Shown piece after piece: positions 39,068 to 52,800 of a stretch of DNA of 64,000 nt. Position 1 is the stretch's first letter; each line of letters opens with the position of its first letter. The position numbers were made by a program, and so were the translations under genes. The notes under the pieces are model-generated. The model did not search any database, had not been told where the DNA came from, and was given only the letters and a program-made list of their open reading frames with translations. The stretch is taken from contig NC_026660.2 of assembly GCF_000004075.3 (NCBI RefSeq), positions 24,555,498-24,619,497 of the forward strand, in the 5' to 3' direction. Source of the stretch: Cucumis sativus (lineage: Eukaryota; Streptophyta; Magnoliopsida; Cucurbitales; Cucurbitaceae).

Positions 39068-42000
39068 ACGCGGTGGCAGTGGCCGTGCATGGCGACGACG
39101 GTGGTAGGACGTTATCGACTAATTTGGAGTACTTTTTTTAGCATAATTCTATGGTTAAAGTATATACATAATCTCGTATGTTTCGAATTTTACAGCTAAT
39201 TGAATGAATTATGATCAAGTTGACAGTTTAATTTTGCATATATGATATGAAGTTTGGAGATTCAATGATAGGAATTGTACATTTAGCCTTCCTGCTACTT
39301 TCTATGTAAAAGCCATTGGAAGTAGAAAAGTGATGCAAATTATTGAATAATAATGATGGATCTTTATGAAGTTTTTATCTTCATTAATTGCATTTCCCTT
39401 CGATTCCATTTTAGTTAATTAGGATCAGTTGAACATGAAATTGAAAATCGTGGATGATGATACAGTGAAACCAATCTTTTTACTCATTTTAACAATTTAC
39501 TTTCTTTTAATTCAATGATTTATTATTGCAATTGGGATATGGTCATTTACTAAACCCTTCTTTGGGTTTTTTCCAGTTTATGAAATTCAAAGTTATCTTA
39601 ATGGTTTTGGAAAAGAGATTTGAATTATTCTGTTTAATTTCAAGGGGATTTTAGATTGAATTTCAAAATATATTAACTAAATTATTATCAGAATATTATC
39701 TATTTTTAGTGGTTACATTGTTGAGTTTTTATATTCACGTGATTAATATTTTATGTATGAAAAATGTATGTACCATAAATATAAAAAAACATTCAAAAAC
39801 ATTAATGGTAAAAAACAAAAACTTAACTTAATTAACTAGCATTCTTTCCAGCTTTTAAGATCAAGAAGTTTATACCTAAAAAAATGAAATTTTTGTTTGT
39901 GAACAATATAACGTTAAATAAACAATTTTTTTCCTTAGAACAAGTAACAATTTGTTTTTGTGTTGGATCTTTCTCTATTTTTTCTTTGCTAATTAGTTGA
40001 AATTTTGATAAGCTTCATATACAACTCGGCCACCTTCTACAATACACAGCAGGTAATTTTAGACGATCCTGCTGCTAGAGTGCTAGTCGTTTTTCATTTA
40101 TGTTTAAATTATAAAGTTTAGTCCTATTTTACTTCCTATGTAGACATCATGTGAATAATAAGATGCACCCTTTCTTTGTAACTTTGTATTATACTTACCC
40201 ATGCTCGAAGGCTGTCATTCAAAAATCTAGCATCAAGACACATTTCTTCATCTGTACTCGATTAAAGATTTAAACTGCCTACCATATGCTTGAAAATGTT
40301 GATTAAGCTAAGTTCGTTTTAACCACGGACAACAAAGTTAATACATCATAGATTACATTAGCATTAGGGTTAAAAATCAACGATAAATATTGAATATTTA
40401 AATCACTTTTGATGTTTTTAAAATCACTGTGATACATGCTTTTTAATCATTTATCATGATTTGAAAACTATTGTGCTTTAGACATGTACCGTTAAATAAA
40501 AAATTAATTTTGAACGATTAAATGATCTTAATGTAAGAGTGTAATTTAAAAAATACAAAAATATATTTTATATAGATATCAATACTTCACCGTTTCATCG
40601 CACTTGTGTGTATGTTTGAAAAGTGGTAGTAGATCCAACATGTAAAAATAGTTAAATTGAGTCGACAATAATATCATTGTAGGATTACTCAAGCATAATT
40701 GAGAAAATAAAATTATTAATTATCATTTTATAAGTATATGATTAAATAAATAGGTTGTTTAAAAAATAAAATTTCAAAACTTATTAATTGTTGATTATAT
40801 AAGAAGACCGTTGTGAGGTAATGATTCATTTCCAGAAGTTTCTACAAATCTTCTGAAAGTGGAATTGTATTAATTTAAATTGGTGTATTATTTTGAACAG
40901 GAAAAAAACTATGTAATATATTTAATTATACCGATGATAACTTGTTTATTCAAAAACTATACTATACAATACTATTCATTTCAAACAATATTAATATCAA
41001 ATTTTGTTATACAAATGTTTAAAGAAATCAATTTCTTTAAATCAATATTCACTCAATCTCTTCATATCTACTTTTTAGACATGTTTGAAATTTTAAATTT
41101 GGTTAAAATTATAACTTTTTATTGTAAGAAAGTCGAAGAAAATTGACCTTTCTTCACAACATTTTTTTCGTACGTTTACTTTTTTCATGATTATCCTATT
41201 TTTTGTCGTTAGTTTGAAAAAGAAAAATACTATTCTAGTTTAAAAAAAGAAAAAAAAAAGATTTATTGAACAATGATAACATTGGAGAAAAGCGTCACTC
41301 ACACTAATAAATGTATATAATTCATCAATTAATGTGTCGAAAATTCAAATATTTTAAAATGATAAAAAAAATTATGACTATTTTGGAACAATATTATGAT
41401 TTTATTAGAAAAAGAGTCGCGTGAAAGCTTGTTAATAAGCAGTAATTGTTGACCATATGGTTTTGTTTAATAGGATAAAAGATCAATGATAAAATGAAGC
41501 ATGGTGTGCATGTGTTTCATAAATAACTTCACTATTGAGTTAATAGTGCAAAGTTATGGCTTTAAATGCTTTTTGTAGACTTAAGAGAGAAACATTTTCA
41601 TTCTTCATCAAACAGCAACGTCCATGATTTACACATTGTCCACATTTTCTTTTATTTAGCTTTTTTGTTCTCTTCTTTTTGGATAAATTTTTAATGAGTT
41701 AGGTAAAAGGTAATATCACCCTATTATATCATCATCCATTAATTAATTTCATAATAAGATTTGACCTCCTCTTCCTTGTATTTCTATAGATTTGGCATCT
41801 TAAAGATTTGAAATCATATAATATAAATGTGTGTATATATATAAAAGAAAATGAAAGTATTCCAAAAAAGAATGAAGAAAAAAGATAGATAAGATTAGAG
41901 CATGCAAATTCACTTAAGAATGAAAGAATGTACTGCTGCTGCTGCTGCTACACTACCACTCTCTCCTATTGAATAGAGAATATGAAAAAATAATAATAAT

Positions 42001-42230
42001 AATAATTTACAGCCATTTGCCTCGGATGTACTTGAGAAGTTAATTTGGAACTATGAAAATCTTCCTATCTCGACAAAACTACAGAAACTATTAACTCCTA
42101 CCTCCATGGCAGCAATTTACGAACTTGAAAAGAAAACAAACAAAAAAAAGTAGAAGACAGAACTATAAAATATCGATATCGAGGCCATTGGCAAAATGCA
42201 ACCAGCAACCACGTTGATCACGTTTGCCTC
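39068..42230. other. AT-rich spacer and ALBA 3' untranslated region
   Basis: Converging ends of the small gene (+) and the ALBA gene (-) border this stretch. A (CTG)n run near 41933-41948 and an (AAT)n run near 41990-42006 probably fall in or near the ALBA 3' end. I see no gene. Confidence 0.55.
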
Positions 42231-45200
42231 TCAAGCAGCAGCTGCTTGCACTGGACCATCGGATCGATAATAACCACCACGACCACGTGCCCGCCCCCTG
42301 CCACGACCACGCCCTGCAAAACCTTCAGATAATATATAGTCAACAGAATGTGCACTTCAACAGCCAACAGATCCAATCCTAACAACGGAAATAAACGAAT
42401 AGCGTGTGCAGGTTTGAGGTTTGAAACAACGGCATTAAGCTTTTGAATTACAGCATTGACATGAAAATCAAGTAACACTTCATTTTAATCTCTTTTTTTT
42501 TTATGAAAAACAATTTCATTGACAAATGAAAGAGTATAACATAAACAGCAGAAAAAGATGGACCATAGAGCAACCCTATCAAAAGATAAAAAATTTGCAT
42601 ATGAAAGTATATGGGGAGGGGGGCGAAAAAAACGAGAACCGCGGTTAGAAAGCCAAAACTTGATCATCTACAACTTTTACCCCCCTCTCTTCCCCTACCT
42701 ACCCTTCTGATTTTCTTTCCTAAAAGTGTCTACTTTTGCAATTTAAGCCTCTTTTTTCTATCTCACAAGCACCCTTACTTTTGGGGTTTAAATGTATCAT
42801 AAATTCCATAACTTACCCCGACCCGGTACTGGTGGTGCCATAGGTTCACCATAATCATAATATCCCCCTGATTGGCGACCATAACCACGTCCCCTTCCAC
42901 GAAATGCACGACCTCTTCCACGTCCTCGACCTCGAGGTCCAAAACCTCGCCCCCCATCCCAACCATCTCCCTGATACTCAGATGGACCGTTGTAGTTCCC
43001 TAGACAAAAGAAAAAAAATGGCACGGATTGTAAAATTTCAATTGAACATCATGAGAAGATAAATGGGTAATTACAATAGGTAGCAATTTTAGGGTTAATA
43101 ATCAAGTGAAACAACATTTTAAAAAATTTACAAAAATATCAAAATCTCAATATAGACCAATTTTGCTATATGTGCACTTTTAAAAAAAAATGTAGCTATA
43201 TATACTAATACTTTGGATCTAATTGCTATATTTGCAATTGTTCCAAAATAAATCTCTCATTAACCGAAAAATGCATCAGGTACATTTAAAAGAAGTGCTT
43301 TACTTGCAAGCATTTGTCTTCTTATTTTCTGTACTATAATGTAATTTTTATTTAAAATGAAACTCATCAACGTCATTCTTTTGGATTAATTATGTACTAC
43401 TAAAATGCAAGTACCAAATTTACTATATCATACACAGGAAAAGTGATACCAGCATACAGTTACACTAAATAAATCCAAACCAAAAAATATGCATACACAT
43501 CAGATATAACGCAATCTAAGAGAATAAAAAGAAGAATATTACCTCTACCCCTGCCTCTTCCTCTACCACGTCCCCTACCTCGTATTCTAGGTGATCCATC
43601 TAAATCAAAGTAAATTGGTGCAAATTAATTAAAATCAGTTCATCACTAAACCCAAATGAATTAAGATACAAAAAATATCATTTTATATAATTTACCTCCT
43701 TCATCTTCAAATTCATTCCATGGTTTCACTTGGTCAACGGGAAGAGGTGATTGGTATCTTCATAAAAGTAAAAACAAATGAGAATGATGGTTAAGAACTA
43801 AATCTATTTAAATATTCAAGAGCCTGGAACGTTATAATAATAATTATAATCCAAAACATGTAATAGTTACTTCACAGCTCAGACCGCTGATTAATAAAAA
43901 ACTGCACATGAGTCCTCATTATATTAAAAGGTCTCAAGTATATGTGATTCTAAACGTGCTATGATTATTGATGACCATTTAATGTTAATCACAGCACGTT
44001 CAAATAAAACCACATGAACCAAAGTTTACTAAATTTAATCGTAATATTCAACAAAAGGACACAATCCTTAGACTTGAATCCATTTTTAAATATAGAGGTA
44101 GAGTTTACAAATTAGCCAAACCACATAAGTGCAATTATTCCCAAAATCAATATATTAAAATTAGAAAATATACATTCTGAAAGGGAATATGACAAATGTT
44201 TACCCTGTAGAAGATGTATCTAGCTCCTTCTTGGACAAGGTTATTGACACCATTGAAACATGTCTTGTAGTCTCGAGACTGCCAACAGTAAGGAAAATGA
44301 GCTTTCCCTTACTACAAAACTAACAACGGTAAATTTTCAAAAGCATATGAAAGGGTAGGAATTCATACGGAAGAAGGCCTTCTTCAAGTGGCTCCCACAT
44401 GTCAGTTATATCCGTGGATCCAATTGCTGTGTTCTGATGGAGACCAACAATCCTTCTCTGAACAGAGAAAAGGTAGATAGTACAGAGGATATCACAAGAA
44501 CACCAAGAAAAAACAAGCACAGGAAAGAGAATAACCCCACCTTAATTAACTCAGCTATCATAACAGTCTTATTAATAGCTCTGCCCATTCCCTTGACAAC
44601 AATCTCGTTTGACCCTTTCTCCTGTGAAAGACACCAGCAATCACAATCACAATCAAAATAAATTTCAAAAGATTGTTGCAGAACAAAACATACAAGAAAA
44701 GCTCTTGATGCAACAAACAAACAGCAAACGAGAGAGAAAGCTATAGCGTGTGGCAACTACTTTATTTTAGGGTGGAGAAAAGTATCAAGTTTAATACGGA
44801 TAGGGATAAACAACTATGAGAGTTTGTAGGTGAAAGAGGAACATGCATTAGGAGGAAACAACTGTTAGAAATTACCAAAAATGAGAACAAAAATAAAAAA
44901 TGAAAATGTGCAGCAACCTATATCTGTTAACGATATCAAAAGCAAGTTTTCCCAGATCTCTACAAGGCAAAAGGTGCACTAAAAAATAAAATAACAGAAT
45001 GAAACAGAAGTTAGACATTTCAGTACTGTATCTAAAGAATTGGCCTCAAATCAGGCATTTCAAGTATTAAAAGCAATAGCACTACAAAATTAGGAAGTAC
45101 ACATTGGAGGTTATACCATCTTCACTCAAATAATTAACAATTACCCATAATTCTTCTACATCAGCAACATAAAAACACACACACACACACACAAAGCCCC

Positions 45201-45339
45201 CGAAGAAATGAACCTGAAGAAGAGTGGTGGCATAAGTAATGTAATTTCTCATCCTTCCTTGAGTAGTAATGCGAATCTCATTCTCGTTTATAGGAGTATT
45301 CTCTGACTTGGGCTTTTCCACTCTCTGGTACCTATCCAT
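42231..45339 (-). CDS. ALBA-domain protein with RGG-box C-terminus
   Basis: Eight exons in transcript order: 45339-45214, 44621-44541, 44457-44369, 44278-44204, 43757-43696, 43599-43543, 42999-42817 and 42313-42231, giving 756 nt or 251 aa. Residues about 18-115 form an Alba domain (NEIRITTQGRMRNYITYA, GSNEIVVKGMGRAINKTVMI, RRIVGLHQNTAIGSTD, HVSMVSITLSKKEL). The rest, from about residue 148, is an RGG/RG-rich tail broken by YDYGEP-type segments and ending in QAAAA-like sequence. This is the long plant ALBA class (Arabidopsis ALBA4-6 type), related to the RNase P/MRP p25 (Rpp25) family; such proteins bind RNA and DNA and are reported in mRNP granules. Upstream lie a TATA box and three GGCCCA elements, typical of growth-linked housekeeping genes. 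Introns 6 and 7 carry repeat fragments. Confidence 0.95.
42493..42620 (-). mobile_element. Possible retroelement 3' tail in ALBA intron 7
   Basis: Read on the minus strand, the sequence ends CATTTGTCAATGAAATTG, TTTTTCAT, then a poly(A) run at 42490-42502. An AATGAA-type signal followed by poly(A) resembles the 3' end of plant LINEs or retroposed transcripts. No coding part is visible and the 5' boundary is unknown. Confidence 0.35.
43105..43206. mobile_element. Shortened relative of the MITE at 63673
   Basis: ACAACATTTTAAAAAATTTAC at the left faces TTTTGCTATATGTGCAC and AAAAAAATGTAGCTATATAT at the right as diverged inverted repeats. They match the terminal repeats of the element at 63673-63886 with mismatches. 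The palindromic core of that element is missing. It lies in ALBA intron 6. Confidence 0.55.
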
Positions 45340-45640
45340 CTGATGAGACCAGAAAGAACAAAACACAAATTAGCTAAAATCCCACATCAGAAAGATTAAG
45401 AAAGAAATGAATCAAATCTCAAAAATATGAACAGCCCAGTTGATTATTACCGTAAGTGGGTGAGGTCAGTAGTAGAAGAAGAAAGAAAGAAGTGAATGTC
45501 AGGAGAAGCTTGGAAAGAGGTAGAAGAATCTACAGCACTCCGTCTGTGTGTGTGTGTGTTGATGATTGGGTATTGGGTGGTTTATTGAAAAATGAAGCGC
45601 CTTTCCGAAGGCCCCGGTGGGTAAAGAGAAAGAAGGAAGA

Positions 45641-45647
45641 ATATATA
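45641..45647 (-). promoter_or_regulatory. Candidate TATA box of the ALBA gene
   Basis: TATATAT on the minus strand predicts a transcription start near 45610 and a leader of about 270 nt. Confidence 0.5.
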
Positions 45648-45805
45648 GAAAGAGAAGGAGAAGGAGAAGAAAAGGGGTGGCCGAGTATGAACCAGTGAGA
45701 GTAGGGCTTTGAGGTCCCGGTCTTATCGCCGCCGTGACCGCACGTAATCCTCTTGGATCACTGCCACCTACCTCCGCCATCTTCACTATCTCACTCTCTT
45801 TCTTC

Positions 45806-45844
45806 GGCCCAATTTACATCCACCTCTTCGGCCCATTTGGCCCA
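45806..45844 (-). promoter_or_regulatory. Three clustered GGCCCA (site II-type) elements
   Basis: GGCCCA occurs at 45806-45811, 45830-45835 and 45839-45844, which is TGGGCC on the gene strand. Site II elements are TCP-factor targets enriched in promoters of ribosomal and other proliferation-linked plant genes. The cluster lies about 160-200 bp upstream of the ALBA TATA box. Confidence 0.55.
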
Positions 45845-46858
45845 TTTGAATATAGGTAAACTTGGAATGTCTACAATCCTAAAGCTGTGTGGATAATGCT
45901 TCCATCTCCATCAAAATAATTTTTCAAATACTATCTAAAGGCTAAATATATTGAAATTTTGATTTTTTATTATTATCCTTACTTTAAGGATAATGATTCT
46001 TATTCATAGTTCAAATATTAGATTGAATCCTACACTATGATATTTAAAAAATGTTGGAACTTATGAAATCATCTTTTTTTTTTTTTAAGAGTTAAGAATA
46101 TATTATACGAATTATAAAATTTTCAAAAGCACTTTCAAATTCAATTAAGGATCACTAGTGTGGAACTACTAGAAAGCTTGCATATCAATAAGTGAAGCTA
46201 AAGAGAAATCAAATACTAACAAATCCAAATAATAAATAAGAAAAGTTATCCCTAATGGACTATGTTGTGTTATCATTTATCAAAAAAAAAAACTCTTTAA
46301 AATTTTTATTTTTCTTTTATCTAGATAAAGCACAGTTTAATGTTTAAAATCGAGACTTCGATTGATTTGATACATATATGATATATGTGCCTTTTACAAA
46401 CATGGAAAAATATTGCATAAATTAAAGGCTTCAGAATGATTTACTGGAAGAAATGAGTCTTGTAGATGCAAGAAAACCCAACTCCAAAGAAATGTTTACT
46501 AATTTCTGGAAAACTTGTACAAAATGCATTACAAGAGGAATGTTCATAAGAAGTCAACACTAAATGCATCCAAGCCAACAAAAAGTATTCGCTTGACACT
46601 GGGTGTTACAAAGCAGGAAATTAAGAATAGGTACCAATATCCTCCCCCATATGAAAAGAACCCAACGTTTTACTTTTCTATTAAGACAATTGACCCAATT
46701 TTAACCAGTACTTCTATAACCACCTATTACAGAAAGGAGAAGACATTAGACATTGACCGAACGGGACAGGATGGGATGTCACCCGAGAAAATATAGAGCA
46801 CGGATTGGCTAGAGGAATCTCCTGATTACTCGTAAGTGACAAGAACCACAGACGGCAT

Positions 46859-49800
46859 TCAAGCTCCTATAAACTTAGCTTCATACACCTGCGGTTGCTG
46901 CAAGACAGAACAACATGATATTGAGAAGCAGAAACTGAGGACCAACAAAAGGAAACGAGTTTCAAAAGAAATAAATCAAGAGAGCACAATTTCTTGTTAA
47001 TAACTAACCATGAACAAGACAGATATCTGTCTGCCTGCAAACCATCTCAGGTGCATTGCACGTTGAGCATTTATGGCCGCTTCCACGGTATCATACTGCA
47101 GATACACACATCCCGCGCTATTTCTGCACATTGAAAAATAATAAAAGAAAAAGAAAAACGATGAAAAGATAGAACAAACATCTATTTGATCACGTAATCG
47201 AAAGATTCGTTCTCTGATATAAAGGTGGAGAGAGCATCACTTATGGTTCAGAGGTTTTCTCCCAATTTAATGACACTGTTATAAAGAAATTTGAATTCTC
47301 AGTCAAAATCTAAAAGTAAAAACTATATTTAAAAAGCTGCCCATTTAGTTTTCGAAAACATTAGTAGAAAGTGAACATAATATAGAAATACAAAGATGAA
47401 GGTAGATTTCAAAAACTTAAAACTTTTAACGCAACAGTTATCAAATGGAGTCTTAATACGTTAGCAAATGCATGAAGTGTAAGAGCAATTCCCTACACTA
47501 TCCCCCCTACCTTTACCTGCCCTCTCTCTTCTCCGTTAATTCAAGTACCATCAACATAAAATGATGAGCCTAACAATAATTGCATTCTTTTTATGGAAGC
47601 AATAACTGCATATTATTTAAATTCCTAAACTTTTAACTTCTAGATATATTGACAGTGGGGCTGCAGTGAGAAAGTGTAAGTTTCCCGAACCATCATTAGC
47701 TAACCATGTAAAAGTCCAAATAATTTAAGTACCATCTAAATGTTCGATCATTACTACAACTAGTTCTAGTTAAATAACTAATCTGGCTGTGTATAAACTA
47801 AATGGAAAATGTTGTCATTCAAGTATAGTTATAAATTTGTGATAATGCATGACAAAGGCTAATGTCAGCATAAGATAGCCCTTTCCATAACCAGCCTAAA
47901 ATTAAATAGGGAAAATAAGATTCTCCCATCCATGAAGGCATTAGTAATTTTTTTCCATCCCTATTCCGGAAGTATCTGCAAATGAGGATCAAAGATCCAA
48001 GTCAATCCCCAACACGTAACAGAACAAATTCAAGAAAGATGTGAACAGGAAACATCCTGTTTTAAGTGTTGTAGAAATATATGAGTAACTTAAAAAGAAA
48101 GCAGAAATATAAGTTTGAACCAAAAAATAAATAAAGTTTCACTTGATAATATGACCAGAAATGATTGATATGATTACGGGGACAGAAAAATACTCAGTTA
48201 TCCACATATATATGTTTAACGTGACCGTATTTAGAAAACTCCTCTCCAATAATATGACCAGATATAATATGATTATGGGGACAAGAAAAATACTCACTTA
48301 TCCACATATATATGTTTAACGCGGCCGTATTTAGAACACTCCTCTTCAACATCTTCTTTGATCTCCATGTCAAAATCTGGTGCTGTCTGCAAGATGATTC
48401 ATCTAATAAATAATCCAGCTTGAAAGATGAAAACAGAAAATACAAGTACTCAGTACCTCCGTCGAAGGATCAAACATGTTTTTCAATAGTAAACATTCAC
48501 TAGGACTGCCAACAGATTGTAAAACAGGTGGAGTAAAATTCGCCGGAAGTACTGGTGCAGCAACTGCAGCTTGACCATTTACAGGCAAGCTCGTAGATCT
48601 CTGATTTGGGGCTGACCCATTCAACACTGGAGCTCCAAGAGATCCTGCAATACTGAAACCATGAAGCAATAACCATGAAAAAGTTAACTTCCATTGATCC
48701 AATATTTCTTTCTTACAGAATACAAATACATCCAAAGAAGATATAAGCGCACTAACGACTACAGAGGAAAGTTAGGACATCCTGCTACTTAATCATGCCA
48801 AAAGGGAGACAAACCTAGTAGCAATGCCAGTGCGGTCAAGCTTCTGCATAAGCAGAGCTCTTGATTGAGCATTCAATGCCTGCAATTAGACATTTCAATT
48901 AGCAATCAATTCTTCAGAAAATTAATATGTTAATAAATGTAATGAAACGTACAAGCACTCTATAGTTGGAAGAGAATAAAGAGAAAATTCAGCCACACAG
49001 TTCAACAGTCATCAAATAAATGATATGACACATGATCATAATCTGATGTCAATAGTCTCATTTTTCATTTCTTCTTTTCTCCTATATAAAACAAGAATTA
49101 CCTAACACCAAGGGCAATTATATTATGATAGGAAGATGGGAAGATGGAGAGGAAAGTCATTGCAATTATTTAAAACGATGACAGGCCATTGCAATGTTGC
49201 TATAAGCACACACTCATGGTAGGTGCTCACACAAAGGAAACTCACCTAGTCTCCATAATTGAAAGCAAAAATGTCTTCAAATTTTATATCATTATTACAA
49301 GGGCAATATACTTTAAACACGAGATAATCACTTATGAGACAGCCACATTAAATATTTTCAAACATCAACTATAGTAAAAACCAAATTCTTGTGCTAAAAA
49401 GAAAACATGCTAAAAGAATTGTAAAAAGACATTTATTTAATCATAAAAGAAAACTATACACCAACCAGACCGCCTCCTTCATCATCATCAAGGTCGTTTG
49501 ATTTTGCAACGCTCTCTTGTGCTCCAATGTGATCCGTTACAGATGAAACCTGCACAAACAGAGCATTATTTAGAACACACAAAACCAAGGACACCATCAT
49601 TCCTTAGAGGCACTAATAAGAAATAAAAATATCAGTACTGAACATAAGTCAAATCTGAAAGGTTCTAGTAGAACACTACCTTGATGGTTCGGCCAGCAAT
49701 TTCTAATTTCCCATTCAAGCTTTGTGCAGCCTTTGCATGCTCTAGATGGGCAAACTGGAAAGAATTCAAAAAATTAAGACAGAGCCTTACGAATCTATGG

Positions 49801-52800
49801 ATACGATACATCATCAAAAACTTGAAAAAGTTGATAATAAATGATTACCCACTTGAACAAATCCAAAACCCTTACAGTGACCGGACTCAAGGTCAAGAGG
49901 TAACTGCACAAGCTCCACAGGACCAAATGCTTCAAAAATCTAATCAGAAAAGAAGTGATGATCTGTTAGACTTCCAATCCAGAAAATTTATTCAATGAAT
50001 GAAAACATGGAAATGTAGCTGTTTCCTGTTTCTATATTTAGAAGTCAGTCTTAGGTTTCCTTGTTTGAATATTTTGATTAGGGAAGTTAATTTCCTTGTT
50101 TGAACATTTTAAATGGGGAAGTTAAGTTGGTTCTGAATCTTCTTTACATGTAGTGAATGCTGTGTTTTCTGAAAACTAGGATACAGGTGCATTTTCTGTG
50201 TAATTAACAGATTCTACAGAGAGATGGATGGCCCTCACAAGTTTGTCCTTGGCAAGTTGGGCTGTCATTTCCTGTGAAACCTATCTGAACGAAAGGGAAT
50301 AACTACCGGAGCCAAAAGGTTACAATGCTACAGTTACTTAAGAGCCATAGCAAATAATTCTAAATCATCGATAGGCCTATTATTCATGGAATCCTATAGT
50401 TGTCACTTGTATAGAAAATAACAGCATATGAGATGAAATCAAATATGAGCGTCTTGAAACAAAATTCCACAGATTAATTGATCTTAGTACCTCTCGAAGG
50501 TGAGTTTCTGTCATATTAAAGTGTAGATTTCCAACATATAGTTTCCTGTCTACTGCTCCATATGGACCTGCACCAGAGGCCCCAGTTGTATTTGATTGAA
50601 CAAGATTCTTCTCAGCCTCCGAAGGTTTAACCATTACAGGTTGCCCAAGAAGTAGTTGACCAGAGAGAGCAATAGCCATAGGCACAGACATCGCATCATA
50701 AAACTCAACATACCTGCAGTTTAATCAATGCCTCACAGTAAACTTATTAGAATATGAGACGGCAAAAATAAGCAGCAAAATTGACAAAGCATAAATAAAT
50801 ACACGGAGACCTCTTAGTTTCTTCCAACTGATTTAATGGTCAGATCAGTTCATCAAATGAAGAAGCAACACATAACCAAATACCAGATGACCAGCTTAGA
50901 CGAGAAGTAGGGTAACTATTCATCACCCTTTCTAATTTTTTCAATGAGCATATTTCCATGTTTAAAAATTGGACAGTGTTTTATAGTAATAATTTAATAT
51001 ATATATATATTAGTCCACAGTAAACACAATGGGGAAGTCAAGATGCCACAGAAAACAAACTTTCTCAATTTCTTCAACTTTTCAGGAAAAAGAAACAATG
51101 AAAGTAGATGATACCCAGCCAAGCATGTTCATTTTAATACAGTGTAATAAAACAATCTTTAAAAGTTAATTCGAACCAAGAAAATTTCATAATAGAAAGA
51201 AATGATTCTAAAACCAAGACCAGAGATAACAGAGTCATAGGAGTTAGGACTGTTTCTTATCTGCACAAAAACATAGAGGAGCAAAATTAGGAGTACGATG
51301 GGGAAAACAACAAAGGAAACCTCAGGTTTATGTTATCTACCTTGAACAAGCAGCATGAATTGATTAAACATGACTGCATTGTATTCCCACCATCCCTCAT
51401 CATTATCGCATTGCTAGTTCATTTAAAAATACAGTTAAATTTGATACTTGAAAACTACTATGTTAATAACCATATTAACAAGATCACAAGCATACGATAC
51501 AAAAATTGCTCGCTCAAGACCACATACCCAACTCCTTTTGACCGTCTAGAATTTCTGTCCATGATCAGCCGGACATCTCTCACCTGAAAATAGAAAGAAC
51601 AATGAAAACAGGTTGTTTTAGGAAGCCAGCAATGAAGAAGTAATGAAGGTTTCTATTCTTTACACTCGAGGCAAAGAGCCATTCAGCCATCAGTGAGATG
51701 ACGACAGAACTCATACATTTTCACTCACCCCATATAAATAGAATGTTGAGATAGAAGAAATTGATTATAGTTTCGAAACTGAAGGCAGAGGAACAGTAAC
51801 TGCAATATGAAGCAAATCTATCTCAATATCTATGCAATCATAACATTTCTAGCAGTAACATTGCAACAAAAATGCACAACACATAGAATACATGCCACAG
51901 AGGTGAACAAGTACAAGGTCCAAGGGGCATGCATATGACACTGAAAATAATATAGATGACTGTATGATTGCTAACACCTTTAGTTGTTCAATTATAGCAA
52001 AAGAAAAAATAAATACACAAATGTTTCGCTTGAGTAATAAGTTTCAAATACCTTTCCCGCTTTTGAAAAGAATTCGTAAACATCTCTCTCTGTGGCCTTC
52101 AAAGGCATCTGTACAAAGAATAGTAGGATAACAAAAATGATAAGCAAAATATAAACCGAACATGAAATGTAAGGAAAATAAGGGAAGCCACTAACCTGAT
52201 AAGCAAATACAGTTCTTTGATCTCTCTCTGGATCCGCTTCAGGCTCTGTCGTGTCTTTCTTTTCCTTCATTCTCCTGCCATTCACACACCCAAAATATCA
52301 GGTAAAAATGAAGGAAAATACAGTTATTTAAAGTAAAAACAAATATTTAAAAATTTTAGAATGACTCAGTTTCTTCTTTCCACTCAATATTACAAGGGAT
52401 AGTTATTGATAAAATTAAAACATTTTATCACCAAGACTTTCAGCGCAGTATATCAGCAATTTAGCCGATGCACTGTACTAAGAAGAGGGCGTGAATAGTA
52501 AACATATAAAAACAACTTAGATGTCCAAACTTTTATGATTCCATTTTGGTGCCTTCATTATTGAAAATCCCGAGCAAATTAAAAATAAATAAATTATGGG
52601 TTTCTAGGATTTCCACACCATGGTGTTGGTTATTATTGGTTATTTATCAACTTCTTAATCTATTTGCTGCAAAATACCAATTTGGTAACTGTCGAGAAAG
52701 CCTTTGCACTCGTCAACGGAACACTGGTGTTTATTCCATTCAAACAAGTAAAAATAGAATAAAATAAAATCTACCGCCGTTACCGGTTTTGAAAGAGGTC

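Larger units (their letters stand above)
45340..46858. other. ALBA leader and promoter, then RBM39 3' untranslated region
   Basis: This spacer separates two genes on the same strand. The ALBA leader runs up to about 45610, with a TATA box at 45641-45647 and GGCCCA elements at 45806-45844. Beyond about 46500 it is probably the RBM39 3' untranslated region. An ATG-initiated frame at 45780 is discussed under findings. Confidence 0.6.
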
